Source: an uncultured Desulfovibrio sp.
GTDB lineage: Bacteria > Desulfobacterota > Desulfovibrionia > Desulfovibrionales > Desulfovibrionaceae
Length of the DNA stretch: 64,000 nt
NCBI RefSeq assembly: GCF_910584445.1
Contig: NZ_CAJUBO010000002.1
Span: 155,686-219,685 of the forward strand
Reading direction: 5' to 3'
Made by a program: the position numbers and the translations under genes. Positions within the stretch are counted from its first letter, which is position 1. Each line of letters opens with the position of its first letter. The notes under the pieces are model-generated. The model had not been told where the DNA came from, did no database searches, and worked only from the letters and a program-made list of their open reading frames with translations. Below are positions 48,006 to 55,617 of this stretch, one piece after another.

Positions 48006-48244
48006 ATGGTACGCTCCTTGAAACTCGAAATGGCAGTGTGAAGACGCCAAGAATACCGCATCTTGCAGGGAAAAACAATGGAGGCGGCGCATGCGCGCCG
48101 CGGCCCTGCGGGGCGAAGCGGGAAGAAACCTGCGGGGGAATACGGCAGGTTGCGAAAATTTTGGCCTTTGGGGAGCAATGTGGGGCTGTTAACCTATTGT
48201 AAAGTAACACTTAATTTAAAAATTCGTAACAGAAGATTTAAAAA

Positions 48245-48889
48245 TTAATTTTTCAAAATTATATGAATTTCATTTTTTACTCTTTCCATATTACTGTCTG
48301 TTAAAATCGGGATTAAGCTTTTAATTTCTTTTATACTTTTATCCCACCATCTTAACTCTAACATTAATTTTATCAGTTCATCATCAAATCTTTTTCTTAT
48401 AACTTTAGCAGGATTCCCCGCAACGATTGTATACGGCTCAACATTTTTTGAAATAACACTGTTTAATCCTATTATTACTCCGTCTCCAATATGAACTCCC
48501 GGCAGAATGGTTACATTTTGTCCGATCCAAACATCATTCCCTACGATAGTATCACCTTTTAATGGCATTTTTGATAATGGCGGTATCTCTTGTTCCCATC
48601 CTTTAAAAATGTAAAACGGATAGGTAGAAACACTATTCATCTGATGATTTGCACCATTCATTATAAAATTAACCCCTGCAGCAATTTGACAGAACTTGCC
48701 TATAATTAATTTATCACCATTAAAGTCATAATGATGAGTCACATGTGCCTCAAAATCAACATCTGCGAAATATGTATAATCTCCGACTATAATGTTAGGA
48801 TTCTTAATTGTTGGTTTTACATAAATCATATTCTCAAGATTTTGTATAGGATTTATTATATTTGGATTTGGAATATTATCATTTTGCAT
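48245..48889 (-). CDS. Vat-type streptogramin A / xenobiotic acetyltransferase
   Basis: This family acetylates streptogramin A antibiotics (Vat) or chloramphenicol (CatB) with acetyl-CoA. The 214-residue product has left-handed beta-helix hexapeptides (IVGNDVWIGQNVTILPGVHI, then IGDGVIIGLNSVIS), FIMNGANHQMN with catalytic His82, and the C-terminal GNPAKVIRKRF. The N-terminal PTIKNPNIIVGDYTYF block and the position of His82 match Vat proteins closely. The gene is very AT-rich with AAA/ATT-type codons, unlike the core genome, and has a strong AAAGGAG site; acquisition from a low-GC Gram-positive donor is likely. Drug specificity cannot be read. Confidence 0.82.
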   Translation of the reverse strand: MQNDNIPNPNIINPIQNLENMIYVKPTIKNPNIIVGDYTYFADVDFEAHVTHHYDFNGDKLIIGKFCQIAAGVNFIMNGANHQMNSVSTYPFYIFKGWEQEIPPLSKMPLKGDTIVGNDVWIGQNVTILPGVHIGDGVIIGLNSVISKNVEPYTIVAGNPAKVIRKRFDDELIKLMLELRWWDKSIKEIKSLIPILTDSNMERVKNEIHIILKN

Positions 48890-48909
48890 AAAGTTATAGC
48901 TCCTTTGAG

Positions 48910-48915
48910 ATTATA
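48910..48915 (-). promoter_or_regulatory. Possible -10 box of the acetyltransferase gene
   Basis: Read on the minus strand, TATAAT lies about 20 bases before the start codon inside an AT-rich leader. No convincing -35 hexamer sits 17 bases upstream, and the distance to the AAAGGAG site is short, so this is only a candidate. Confidence 0.25.
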
Positions 48916-49038
48916 TTAGCATAAAAGATTTAGTTTTATTCTTCTATTTAAGTAAATGTTTAATATTTTCAAATTATATGTTATTTTGTAGCGATTTCCA
49001 AACTTATTATTGTCATTAGTATCTTGCGGAAAAGCTTC

Positions 49039-49173
49039 TTAACTTGGTTTATCATCAGCGAACAACTTACACCATACCATAGGTGCATAAGATCCTTCTT
49101 CAGAATATATGACTGTCATGGGAGGACCACCAGACTTGAGATAAACAATATTGCCGGTTTTAAATTTAAACAT
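49039..49173 (-). CDS. YodC-like (DUF2158) small protein
   Basis: A 44-residue protein, MFKFKTGNIVYLKSGGPPMT and so on, ending DDKPS. The GxxVxLKSGGPxMTV motif is that of the YodC/DUF2158 family, found in many genomes and phages; the function is unknown. AAGGAG lies before ATG 49173. It follows the Ada-like gene on the same strand (33-base gap), so the three small genes at 49039-49811 are probably one transcript. Confidence 0.7.
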   Translation of the reverse strand: MFKFKTGNIVYLKSGGPPMTVIYSEEGSYAPMVWCKLFADDKPS

Positions 49174-49206
49174 GACATTCTCCTTCCTGTTTGCGAGTTT
49201 TTATTT

Positions 49207-49449
49207 TCACCCCTTGCATATCCTGCAGGCCCGGAAACCGGCCTTCTGTGCCTCACCCGCTGATTTGAATACCATCGTGCAGTTCTTGCAGTTGAAATAA
49301 CGGCATCCGGCGTTGTGGTAGATACGGGACTGGACATTGCCCCGGAACATTCCTGCCGCATCGGCAGCGGCCAAAGGAATGAGGAGCAGCGAAACAATAA
49401 GACATCCCGCCCCCAGAATTTTTTGCCAGCTACCTTTCCGCATCACCAT
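49207..49449 (-). CDS. Small exported protein with Ada-like zinc-binding motif
   Basis: The 80-residue product has a signal peptide (about residues 1-32, ending AAADAAG) and a compact mature part with SRIYHNAGCRYFNCKNCTMV, then FKSAGEAQKAGFRACRICKG. This Cys-rich pattern ends like the metal-binding domain of Ada (YHxxxC...F.s..eA..aGfR.C..C), also found alone or fused to secreted nucleases. Four or more Cys could bind zinc. Two bases separate it from the preceding exported-protein gene. Confidence 0.65.
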   Translation of the reverse strand: MVMRKGSWQKILGAGCLIVSLLLIPLAAADAAGMFRGNVQSRIYHNAGCRYFNCKNCTMVFKSAGEAQKAGFRACRICKG

Positions 49450-49451
49450 CC

Positions 49452-49811
49452 CTATCCCTGAAGTTGCAGAATCCGCACCGTGGGCTTGCCGTTCTCAAAA
49501 TTCGTGGTGCCCCAGGCGCCATTGCCGATCTTGTGGTGGGGCGGATACCACATGATGAACACATTCTGAAAGCCATTCCCGCCATTTTCCTCAAAGACCT
49601 TGCGCCCCAGTGTCGCCAGCATGGCTTCATCCACCGGGGCTTGCAGCACGCAGTCGATGGAGAGTTTCATGCCGGGCACCTTGCTCACCACCGTGGCCTT
49701 GTCGGCTGGAAGATTTCCTGTCGCCTGCACCGTCTGCACGCCCAATAAGACCGTGGTGCATACGAACATCACAAGAAGCGCAACAATGCACAACTGAGAT
49801 TTTTTCAGCAC
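49452..49811 (-). CDS. Exported protein of unknown function, 5' end at integrase stump
   Basis: This 119-residue open frame has a hydrophobic N-terminus (about residues 6-24) and a mature domain with MKLSIDCVLQAPVDEAML, FIMWYPPHHKIGNGAWG and PTVRILQLQG. I do not recognise the family. The start would be GTG 49811 without a ribosome binding site, exactly where the integrase remnant ends, so its original 5' end may have been replaced at a recombination junction; Met15 is an alternative. Confidence 0.5.
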   Translation of the reverse strand: MLKKSQLCIVALLVMFVCTTVLLGVQTVQATGNLPADKATVVSKVPGMKLSIDCVLQAPVDEAMLATLGRKVFEENGGNGFQNVFIMWYPPHHKIGNGAWGTTNFENGKPTVRILQLQG

Positions 49812-49981
49812 GGATACACGCCAAAGCTCAAAAATTTCTGCTTGCCCTCAAATCTGTAGGCAAGTCGCCACAATTTGCTGCCGGTGGCCGTCACATGCAG
49901 GCACAGGCCGCCGCCGTCAGAAAGTTTTTGCACCTTGCCGTTGGCCTTGGCATTCCGCACAGCGGCATCAGAAAGTTTCAT
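49805..49981 (-). pseudogene. Tyrosine integrase remnant (N-terminal DUF4102 part only)
   Basis: MKLSDAAVRNAKANGKVQKL continuing to KLWRLAYRFEGKQKFLSFGV is the arm-binding domain (DUF4102) of a P4-type integrase and parallels the first 59 residues of the intact integrase at 62546-63796 (SGGKLWRMDYRYAGKRKTLS). The frame stops after 58 codons, just after GVYP, where the next gene begins. Core-binding and catalytic domains are missing. It marks an older or tandem element next to the present one. Confidence 0.8.
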
Positions 49982-50169
49982 GTTGCTATCCTCCAAAACT
50001 GTCCAGAAGTGTGCAGCGAAAACCAGAAAAATCCACCTCCATCCAGTTGAATTCAAAGAAGATTTGTAGCCTGCTGGTATTTCGCCGTGCCGAAATGGCG
50101 TCGTGGTATTGGTACCTGCGAATCTACCAACGATTTTTGAGGATGTCCACGTGGGTACTTGGATTTTGG

Positions 50170-50219
50170 TGGACAAAAAGAGAAGGCCGAAACCACGTTT
50201 TTCTTAGTGATTTCGGCCT
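50170..50219 (-). terminator. Terminator-like hairpin near the integrase remnant
   Basis: AGGCCGAAACCAC (50184-50196) pairs with GTGATTTCGGCCT (50207-50219) with one mismatch. On the minus strand TTCTCTTTTTG follows. The hairpin sits in the same relation to the integrase stump as the 63954-63988 hairpin to the intact integrase. Confidence 0.6.
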
Positions 50220-50316
50220 GCTATGGACTATTTTGGACTTCTTGTTGGTGCGAAGGGGAGACCCAATCGCAAGGTTTATCACGCTGAAATCAAAAATAAA
50301 CTATGTGGATGAGTTT

Positions 50317-50340
50317 GTAAATACCGTTCTAAATACCGTC
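50317..50340 (+). repeat. AAATACCGT direct repeats, candidate integrase arm sites
   Basis: GTAAATACCGTTCTAAATAC then CGTC holds two copies 12 bases apart. AAATACCGTC also occurs at 63881-63890 and inverted at 63832-63841 beside the intact integrase, and nowhere else that I noticed. These are probable integrase arm-binding sites marking the two ends of the element. Confidence 0.5.
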
Positions 50341-50847
50341 AACAGTTTTTTGTGGATAGCATGGTGGACTTATTGAAGAAATTTCTTTGGGTTTGCGGTC
50401 TGCAAATTGGAAGTCAATACTAATAAATTCAAATAGTTATTGAGTCCAAAATTGACGCTGGGAAGATGTGTTATCAGTTCAATTCCTCTACCAAGAACCT
50501 AAATAAAAAATTTTCTCCAAATATCCCCATTGTTATCTAATAATTAATTCTCGAATCGCTAATCGGTCTGACATACAAAAAGGTATCCACGATTCAAAAT
50601 TAGACCCTAACAGAAGCGCCTCCGTAACTAAATCAATGGGGAAAGCAAACGAAAATAAGAAAAATGTTTTACTATATAATTATTGTATATTCAGAAGGAT
50701 GGGCCATGAAATTTACTTAGGACGACTCCAAGGCCGTGCGAGACAAAAAGAAGCACAGGGTAGCTTTTAAGACACGAAAAAGTTTTTTGAGGATTGCGAA
50801 GCGCTGAGGATTTTTGATCGTGCCCATATAAATTAATAGAGAGCGGC

Positions 50848-51126
50848 TTAGCGCAGCCATATAGATAAAAACGTCAAGATCGAACCGACTGACGCACAAA
50901 CAGCGGCAACGCCATTTAACCATGCTGAAAGAGAAAAACATTTTTTATCATCATTAATACTCCAGACTAAGCTGAGAATTTTTTCCCATAAGCTTAAGTT
51001 TGTGAAAATGGGACCACCGATAGCACCGGAAATAGTTATCTGTACTCTTGCAGCCCGGAACCAATAGAAGGCTGAAAAAAGAAAGGCTACGCATGCGGAC
51101 CTTTCCAGATAATTCAAGTAGTCCAT
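50848..51126 (-). CDS. Small two-helix membrane protein downstream of CD-NTase
   Basis: A 92-residue product with two hydrophobic segments (about residues 10-26 and 70-90) separated by a charged stretch with SINDDKKCFSLSAWLNG. AAGG lies about eight bases before ATG 51126. It is 117 bases downstream of the CD-NTase gene on the same strand and could be an accessory member of that defence module, but no family is recognised and the spacing is loose. Confidence 0.45.
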   Translation of the reverse strand: MDYLNYLERSACVAFLFSAFYWFRAARVQITISGAIGGPIFTNLSLWEKILSLVWSINDDKKCFSLSAWLNGVAAVCASVGSILTFLSIWLR

Positions 51127-51242
51127 TTTATAACCTTTTTATCATCTTGTATTAAGTGTTAGTTAAGGAAAGACATGTTTCCAGACGCATTGTCATATAT
51201 AAAAATTAGAAAGTGAATATTGTGATGAGCTATATTTTAATT

Positions 51243-52286
51243 TCATGTTGAATGATTGATTGCTTGTAAAATCCTACATAAATTTTCCTCAAGTATTTGC
51301 AATGAATGCATTTTATGCGGTAAATCAAATATAATTCTTGATTGATCGGGTACACGTAAAAGTGAAAATTGACTTTGATGGCTTATTATATACTTGAGAT
51401 AATCATATAGGCACTTCGCTAGAGAAAACTCATTATTCGTATCTATGCGTATAAAATTAGGAATGAATTCTGGAATATAATAAACAAATGATGTTATATC
51501 AAAGCTAGATAGGGTAATAGTTGAGCTATCTGGTATATCTGCTTTTATATTTTTTAAAAGACGAATACATTTCCCTATCTTATCATTATAAATTAAATTT
51601 TTTCTACTCACTAAGCCGATATGCTTAAAAGGATAGTTTTGTATGAGCTTGGATTCCTGCTCTTTCAATATGGTAACCCCTTTCTCTTCATCAATTCCAG
51701 TACGTTGATATTCTATTGTATGGTACCAGCAAGCAGGAACAATATCTACATTAACAGGTAAACAATTTGACACCTTAATAGATTTATCATTGCGCCTAAA
51801 AGAATACTTCCTTTTTATAAATAGATCTGTAACTCTATTTTTTATATTTAGTATTATTTCATTAATACTGACTCCAATACGTGTATACCTAGATTTATAT
51901 ATTTCTTCAGGAACATAAAGTTTTTCAGAATGGATGAATAATATGTCTAAATCACTTGAACTCCTGATATGAATATTTAAAGGTACAGATCCTTGAAAAT
52001 AAAATACTAATGGTAACCCAATTGAACAAATAATATCACTGGAAAAAATTTCTCCTTGTTTACACAAAAAAATTGTACTCGATGCTGGGATTGGTTGCAT
52101 TGCACTCAAAATATATCTAAGTCCATCATTTGAGATGGAACTTGTAATACTTTCATATAGTGGATCATATTTAACACCAAAATTTTCAACAGATGGAGTC
52201 CCATCAATAGGCATTCTTCTATCATGCAGCGCTTCCAAAGACTCCTGCAAATTTATCAAGTTGTTCTTAGTTATACTCTTATCCAT
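51243..52286 (-). CDS. CD-NTase-type nucleotidyltransferase (CBASS cyclase candidate)
   Basis: CD-NTases make cyclic di- or oligonucleotides upon phage infection. The 347-residue product has the nucleotidyltransferase signature FQGSVPLNIHIRSSSDLDIL (Gly99-Ser100, Asp112, Asp114) and the third metal-binding acid Asp181 in LPVNVDIVPACWYHT. Downstream, LIQNYPFKHIGLVSRKN and GKCIRLLKNIKADIP match the helical half of CD-NTases (NxPxxH, RLxRLLKxxK). The start overlaps the Cap15-like gene by 16 bases. The AT-rich composition marks acquired DNA. The cyclic product cannot be predicted by eye; a non-CBASS nucleotidyltransferase is the main alternative. Confidence 0.7.
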   Translation of the reverse strand: MDKSITKNNLINLQESLEALHDRRMPIDGTPSVENFGVKYDPLYESITSSISNDGLRYILSAMQPIPASSTIFLCKQGEIFSSDIICSIGLPLVFYFQGSVPLNIHIRSSSDLDILFIHSEKLYVPEEIYKSRYTRIGVSINEIILNIKNRVTDLFIKRKYSFRRNDKSIKVSNCLPVNVDIVPACWYHTIEYQRTGIDEEKGVTILKEQESKLIQNYPFKHIGLVSRKNLIYNDKIGKCIRLLKNIKADIPDSSTITLSSFDITSFVYYIPEFIPNFIRIDTNNEFSLAKCLYDYLKYIISHQSQFSLLRVPDQSRIIFDLPHKMHSLQILEENLCRILQAINHST

Positions 52287-52918
52287 TTCATTGTCCCATA
52301 GGATAAGCGATCTTTCGGATTTGTAAAATATTCCCCAGCGCCAAAGGTCAAACTTTCAGAAAAAGTAATTCTACATATGCCCTCATGACCTCGCATATCT
52401 ACAAATGCCCCTGGAATTGTTACATTTTTGTAGGCATAAAGTAATTGACAAGATTTGTTATCAATTACCTCTATTTGTGCCATAAAGCTTTCTGAATTAG
52501 ATTTGTCAGTCGATAAAGAGATAAGAATACTATTCCATTTTTGGATTATTGTAACACTACCTTCCCATGAATATTGACGTTCTATGCCCCTACATCCAGT
52601 TCTTTGTGATTCAGATGGAGACTTTTTATAAGTATTTCCTTCACATTTCCATCTGCCAGATATATTGGGAACATTCCATATTTTATTTAGAAATCGTATT
52701 TTCCACATATAATTATTATATATCATAAATAATAATCCAAATACACAGCTAAATGTAATGGGCACTAGTATATATCCTTCAACCAGTGATGTCATATCTA
52801 TAAACATTCCTATAATAAATTTTAAAAAAATATAAATAAAATTTGATAAAATACAAACAAACATCACAGTTTTTGTTCTGCTTATTCCTCTTATCGTATA
52901 TCCATGAGGAGTTGCCAT
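52271..52918 (-). CDS. Cap15-like CBASS effector: two membrane helices plus beta-barrel
   Basis: Cap15 effectors bind a cyclic nucleotide and disrupt the inner membrane. The 215-residue product has two membrane segments (about 18-40 and 48-68) and a C-terminal beta-rich domain from about residue 82: NVPNISGRWKCEGNTY, WEGSVTIIQKWNSILISL, LLYAYKNVTIPGAF, VDMRGHEGICRITFSESLTF, GAGEYF. The ISGRW start, I-Q-W strand, MRGHEG turn and GxYF end fit the Cap15 barrel. ATG 52918 (GGAG six bases before) is preferred over ATG 52924, which abuts the GGAG. It starts 43 bases after hsdR and overlaps the CD-NTase gene. Confidence 0.68.
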   Translation of the reverse strand: MATPHGYTIRGISRTKTVMFVCILSNFIYIFLKFIIGMFIDMTSLVEGYILVPITFSCVFGLLFMIYNNYMWKIRFLNKIWNVPNISGRWKCEGNTYKKSPSESQRTGCRGIERQYSWEGSVTIIQKWNSILISLSTDKSNSESFMAQIEVIDNKSCQLLYAYKNVTIPGAFVDMRGHEGICRITFSESLTFGAGEYFTNPKDRLSYGTMKWIRV

Positions 52919-52961
52919 ATACATCTCCTGAAATTAATAATCATTACTCAAATAAAATTTC

Positions 52962-55595
52962 CTATTCACAAAAAATTATTTCACCCGCCATCAACTCGGC
53001 CTGTTTCATCACCGTTTCAGTTGCCAAAGCCTGCATGTCCGGTGGATAACCGTATTTCCGCAGAGTACGCCTGATGATGACCCGCAAATGTGCCTGTACG
53101 TCTTCCTTGATGTTCCAGTCAAGCGAAGTATTGGCACGAACCTTTTCCGTCAGCACCACGGCAAGCTCGCGCAATTTGTCCTTGCCCATGAGTTCGCGGG
53201 CGGAGTCATTGTCGGCCACGGCCATATAAAAGGCATACTCGTATTCAGTCAGCCCCAGCTCTCCGGCTTCCTTGTCGGATTCGCGCACCTGTTTGCCGAT
53301 ATTGATGATTTCGTCAATGACCTCGGCAGCGGTGATGATCCTGTTGTGGTAGCGCTTGAGCGCCCCGTCCAACAATTCCAGGAGCTTCTTGCTTTGCAAC
53401 AGGTTCTTGCGCGAACGCGCCCGCAATTCGTCATTGAGGAGCTTCTTGAGCACCTCCAGCGCGATGTTCCTGTGCGGCATGTTCTTCATTTCCAGCAGGA
53501 ACTCGTCGGAAAGGATGGAAATATCGGGCTTCTTGATACCCGCCGCGTCAAAGACATCAATCACCTGGTCGGACACCAGCGCCTTGTCGATGACCTGCTT
53601 GATGGCGCTTTCCATCTCCGCGCTGCTTCGGGCACTGTCGCCCCCGCCGTCAAACTTGGCGAGCCGCGCCTTCACATCCTGAAAAAAGGATACCTCCCTG
53701 GCATGGGCCAAGGCCTGTGGGTGGGGCACCGCCAGGGCATAGGCTGCGGCAAGGGCCGTCACCGCGTCCATGAACCGCTTTTTCCCGTTCTCCAGCCCGA
53801 GGATGAACTCCTCGGTCTCAAGAATGATTGCCAGCTTGCGGGCCGTCTCGGCCGTGAAATATTCCTGATACGGAAAATCATGCAGCAGCGCCGCCGTGAC
53901 CTCCAGCTTCTCCAGCATGATGTCCACCGCCTGCTCCTGCGTCTGGGCCGGATCCCCCTGGCCCCCGGCCTCACCATAAAAGGCGAGCGCCCTTTTCAGG
54001 TCAGCGGCAATGCCCAGGTAGTCCACCACGAGGCCGCCGGGCTTGTCCCCAAAGACTCGGTTGACGCGCGCAATGGCCTGCATGAGCGTATGCCCCTTCA
54101 TGGGCTTGTCCAGGTACATGGTGTGCAGGCAGGGCACATCAAAGCCGGTGAGCCACATGTCGCAAACGATGACCAGACGCAGCGGGTCGGCCGGGTCTTT
54201 CATCCGCGCGGCCAGCTTCTGGCGTTCTCCCTTGGTGGTGTGAAACTTCGCCAGCTCCGGCCCTTCGGCGGAACTGGCCGTCATCACCACCTTGATTGCG
54301 CCCTTTTTCAGGTCGTCATTGTGCCATTCGGGCCGCAGGGCGATGATATGCCCGTAGAGGGCTGCGGCGATGGGCCGCGACATGCACACCACCAGCCCCT
54401 TGCCGGAGATGACGGCCTGCCGCGCCTCGAAATGCTCCACAATGTCCCGCGCTATGGTGGTCAGGCGTTTTTCGCTGCCGATGAGCGCCTCCAGACGCGC
54501 GCGCCTGCTCCGGGCCTTGTCCGCCTGCTCCGCGTCATCCGCCTCCAATTCCTCGTCCAGCTCGCGGACGAGCCGCCTGCCCTCCTCCGGCAGCTCTATC
54601 TTCGCCATGCGGCTTTCGTAATAAATGGGCACCGTGGCCTTGTCCTCCACGGCGCGGGCAATGTCGTAAATGTCGATATAGTCGCCAAAGACCGCGCGGG
54701 TATTGGCATCTTTCTTTTCAATGGGCGTGCCGGTAAAGCCGAGATAGGTCGCATTGGGCAGCGCGTCGCGCAGATATTTGGCAAGGCCATAGACGGTTTT
54801 CTTGCCGATGACCTTTCCCTCGCTGTCGCGCACATTGGCCTCACGGGCCTTGAAGCCGTATTGGGTGCGGTGCGCCTCGTCCGTGATGACCACGATATTG
54901 CGCCGGTCGGACAGCAACTCATGCGTATTTCCGTCTTCAGGCAGGAATTTCTGCATGGTGGAAAACACGATGCCGCCGGAGGCCACCTTGAGCAGCGTCT
55001 TGAGGTCTTCCCGGCTTTCCGCCTGTTTCGGCTCCTGCCCCAGAAGCTGGGCGGAAGCGGCGAAGGTGTCGAAAAGCTGGTCGTCAAGGTCGTTCCTGTC
55101 CGTCAGCACGACTATGGTGGGGTTACTCAAGCTATCCACAATCTTTCCGGAAAAGAACACCATGGAAAGCGACTTGCCGCTCCCCTGCGTGTGCCAGACA
55201 ACCCCGCCCTTGCCGCGCCCCGCGTCGTTGCGCCGCGCCGCCTCCAGCGTTGAGGCCACGGCCTTGTTCACCGCATAGTACTGATGGTACGCGGCGATTT
55301 TTTTCACGGTCTCCACGCTGACCAGCCCCTGCGCATCCTCCGTTTTCATCTTTTCAAACACCGTGAAAAAGCGGATGAGATCCAGCAGGGTCGCCTTGTT
55401 CAACATGCCGTTGATGAGCACCTCAAGCTGGCTTTTCAGGCGCGGCGCTTCTCTGGAGCCGTCCTCGCTTTTCCACGCGGAAAAGCGCGAATACCCGGCG
55501 GAAAGGGAACCCGCCCTGGCCTCCAGCCCGTCCGAAATGACCAGCAGCCCGTTGCAGGCCAGGAGCGAGGGGATGACCTGCTTGTAGGTCTGCAA
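52962..55595 (-). CDS. hsdR: Type I restriction enzyme HsdR, N-terminal nuclease domain missing
   Basis: HsdR is the DNA-translocating and cutting subunit of type I restriction. The 877-codon open frame contains the SF2 motor (TQGSGKS near 136-142, TDEAHRTQ near 240, GFTGTPIEKKDANT, and WLTGFDVPCLHTMYLDKPMK) and the C-terminal helical domain. Complete HsdR proteins are about 1000-1080 residues. Here the frame opens at the QxxxY region (QLQTYKQVIP), and the next in-frame codon block upstream runs into a stop inside hsdS, so the PD-(D/E)xK nuclease part with its D...ExK is absent. The first start codon is a TTG with no good site. The rest is intact, so decay, if any, is recent. Confidence 0.8.
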   Translation of the reverse strand: MQTYKQVIPSLLACNGLLVISDGLEARAGSLSAGYSRFSAWKSEDGSREAPRLKSQLEVLINGMLNKATLLDLIRFFTVFEKMKTEDAQGLVSVETVKKIAAYHQYYAVNKAVASTLEAARRNDAGRGKGGVVWHTQGSGKSLSMVFFSGKIVDSLSNPTIVVLTDRNDLDDQLFDTFAASAQLLGQEPKQAESREDLKTLLKVASGGIVFSTMQKFLPEDGNTHELLSDRRNIVVITDEAHRTQYGFKAREANVRDSEGKVIGKKTVYGLAKYLRDALPNATYLGFTGTPIEKKDANTRAVFGDYIDIYDIARAVEDKATVPIYYESRMAKIELPEEGRRLVRELDEELEADDAEQADKARSRRARLEALIGSEKRLTTIARDIVEHFEARQAVISGKGLVVCMSRPIAAALYGHIIALRPEWHNDDLKKGAIKVVMTASSAEGPELAKFHTTKGERQKLAARMKDPADPLRLVIVCDMWLTGFDVPCLHTMYLDKPMKGHTLMQAIARVNRVFGDKPGGLVVDYLGIAADLKRALAFYGEAGGQGDPAQTQEQAVDIMLEKLEVTAALLHDFPYQEYFTAETARKLAIILETEEFILGLENGKKRFMDAVTALAAAYALAVPHPQALAHAREVSFFQDVKARLAKFDGGGDSARSSAEMESAIKQVIDKALVSDQVIDVFDAAGIKKPDISILSDEFLLEMKNMPHRNIALEVLKKLLNDELRARSRKNLLQSKKLLELLDGALKRYHNRIITAAEVIDEIINIGKQVRESDKEAGELGLTEYEYAFYMAVADNDSARELMGKDKLRELAVVLTEKVRANTSLDWNIKEDVQAHLRVIIRRTLRKYGYPPDMQALATETVMKQAELMAGEIIFCE

Positions 55596-55617
55596 TTGCT
55601 GATAGGCGCTCCACAGT

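Larger units (their letters stand above)
49982..50847. other. 866-base AT-rich gene-free stretch at the element's left end
   Basis: No gene is supported. Contents: a palindrome ATTTCGCCGTGCCGAAAT near 50082; a minus-strand terminator-like hairpin at 50170-50219; two AAATACCGT repeats at 50319 and 50331; then AT-rich sequence to the small membrane-protein gene. An open frame on the plus strand at 50011-50376 has no ribosome binding site and an odd composition. Confidence 0.5.

Noticed and set aside
50011..50376. A 121-codon plus-strand frame near the integrase stump
   Set aside because: No ribosome binding site; it crosses a hairpin and the AAATACCGT repeats and its product is Trp-rich without a pattern.
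50476..50490. GTTCAATTC resembling a tRNA T-loop
   Set aside because: The flanking bases cannot form a T stem and no acceptor or anticodon arm is present.
53088..55253. A 721-codon open frame on the plus strand
   Set aside because: It is antisense to hsdR, whose helicase motifs are unmistakable; its own product has no recognisable domain.
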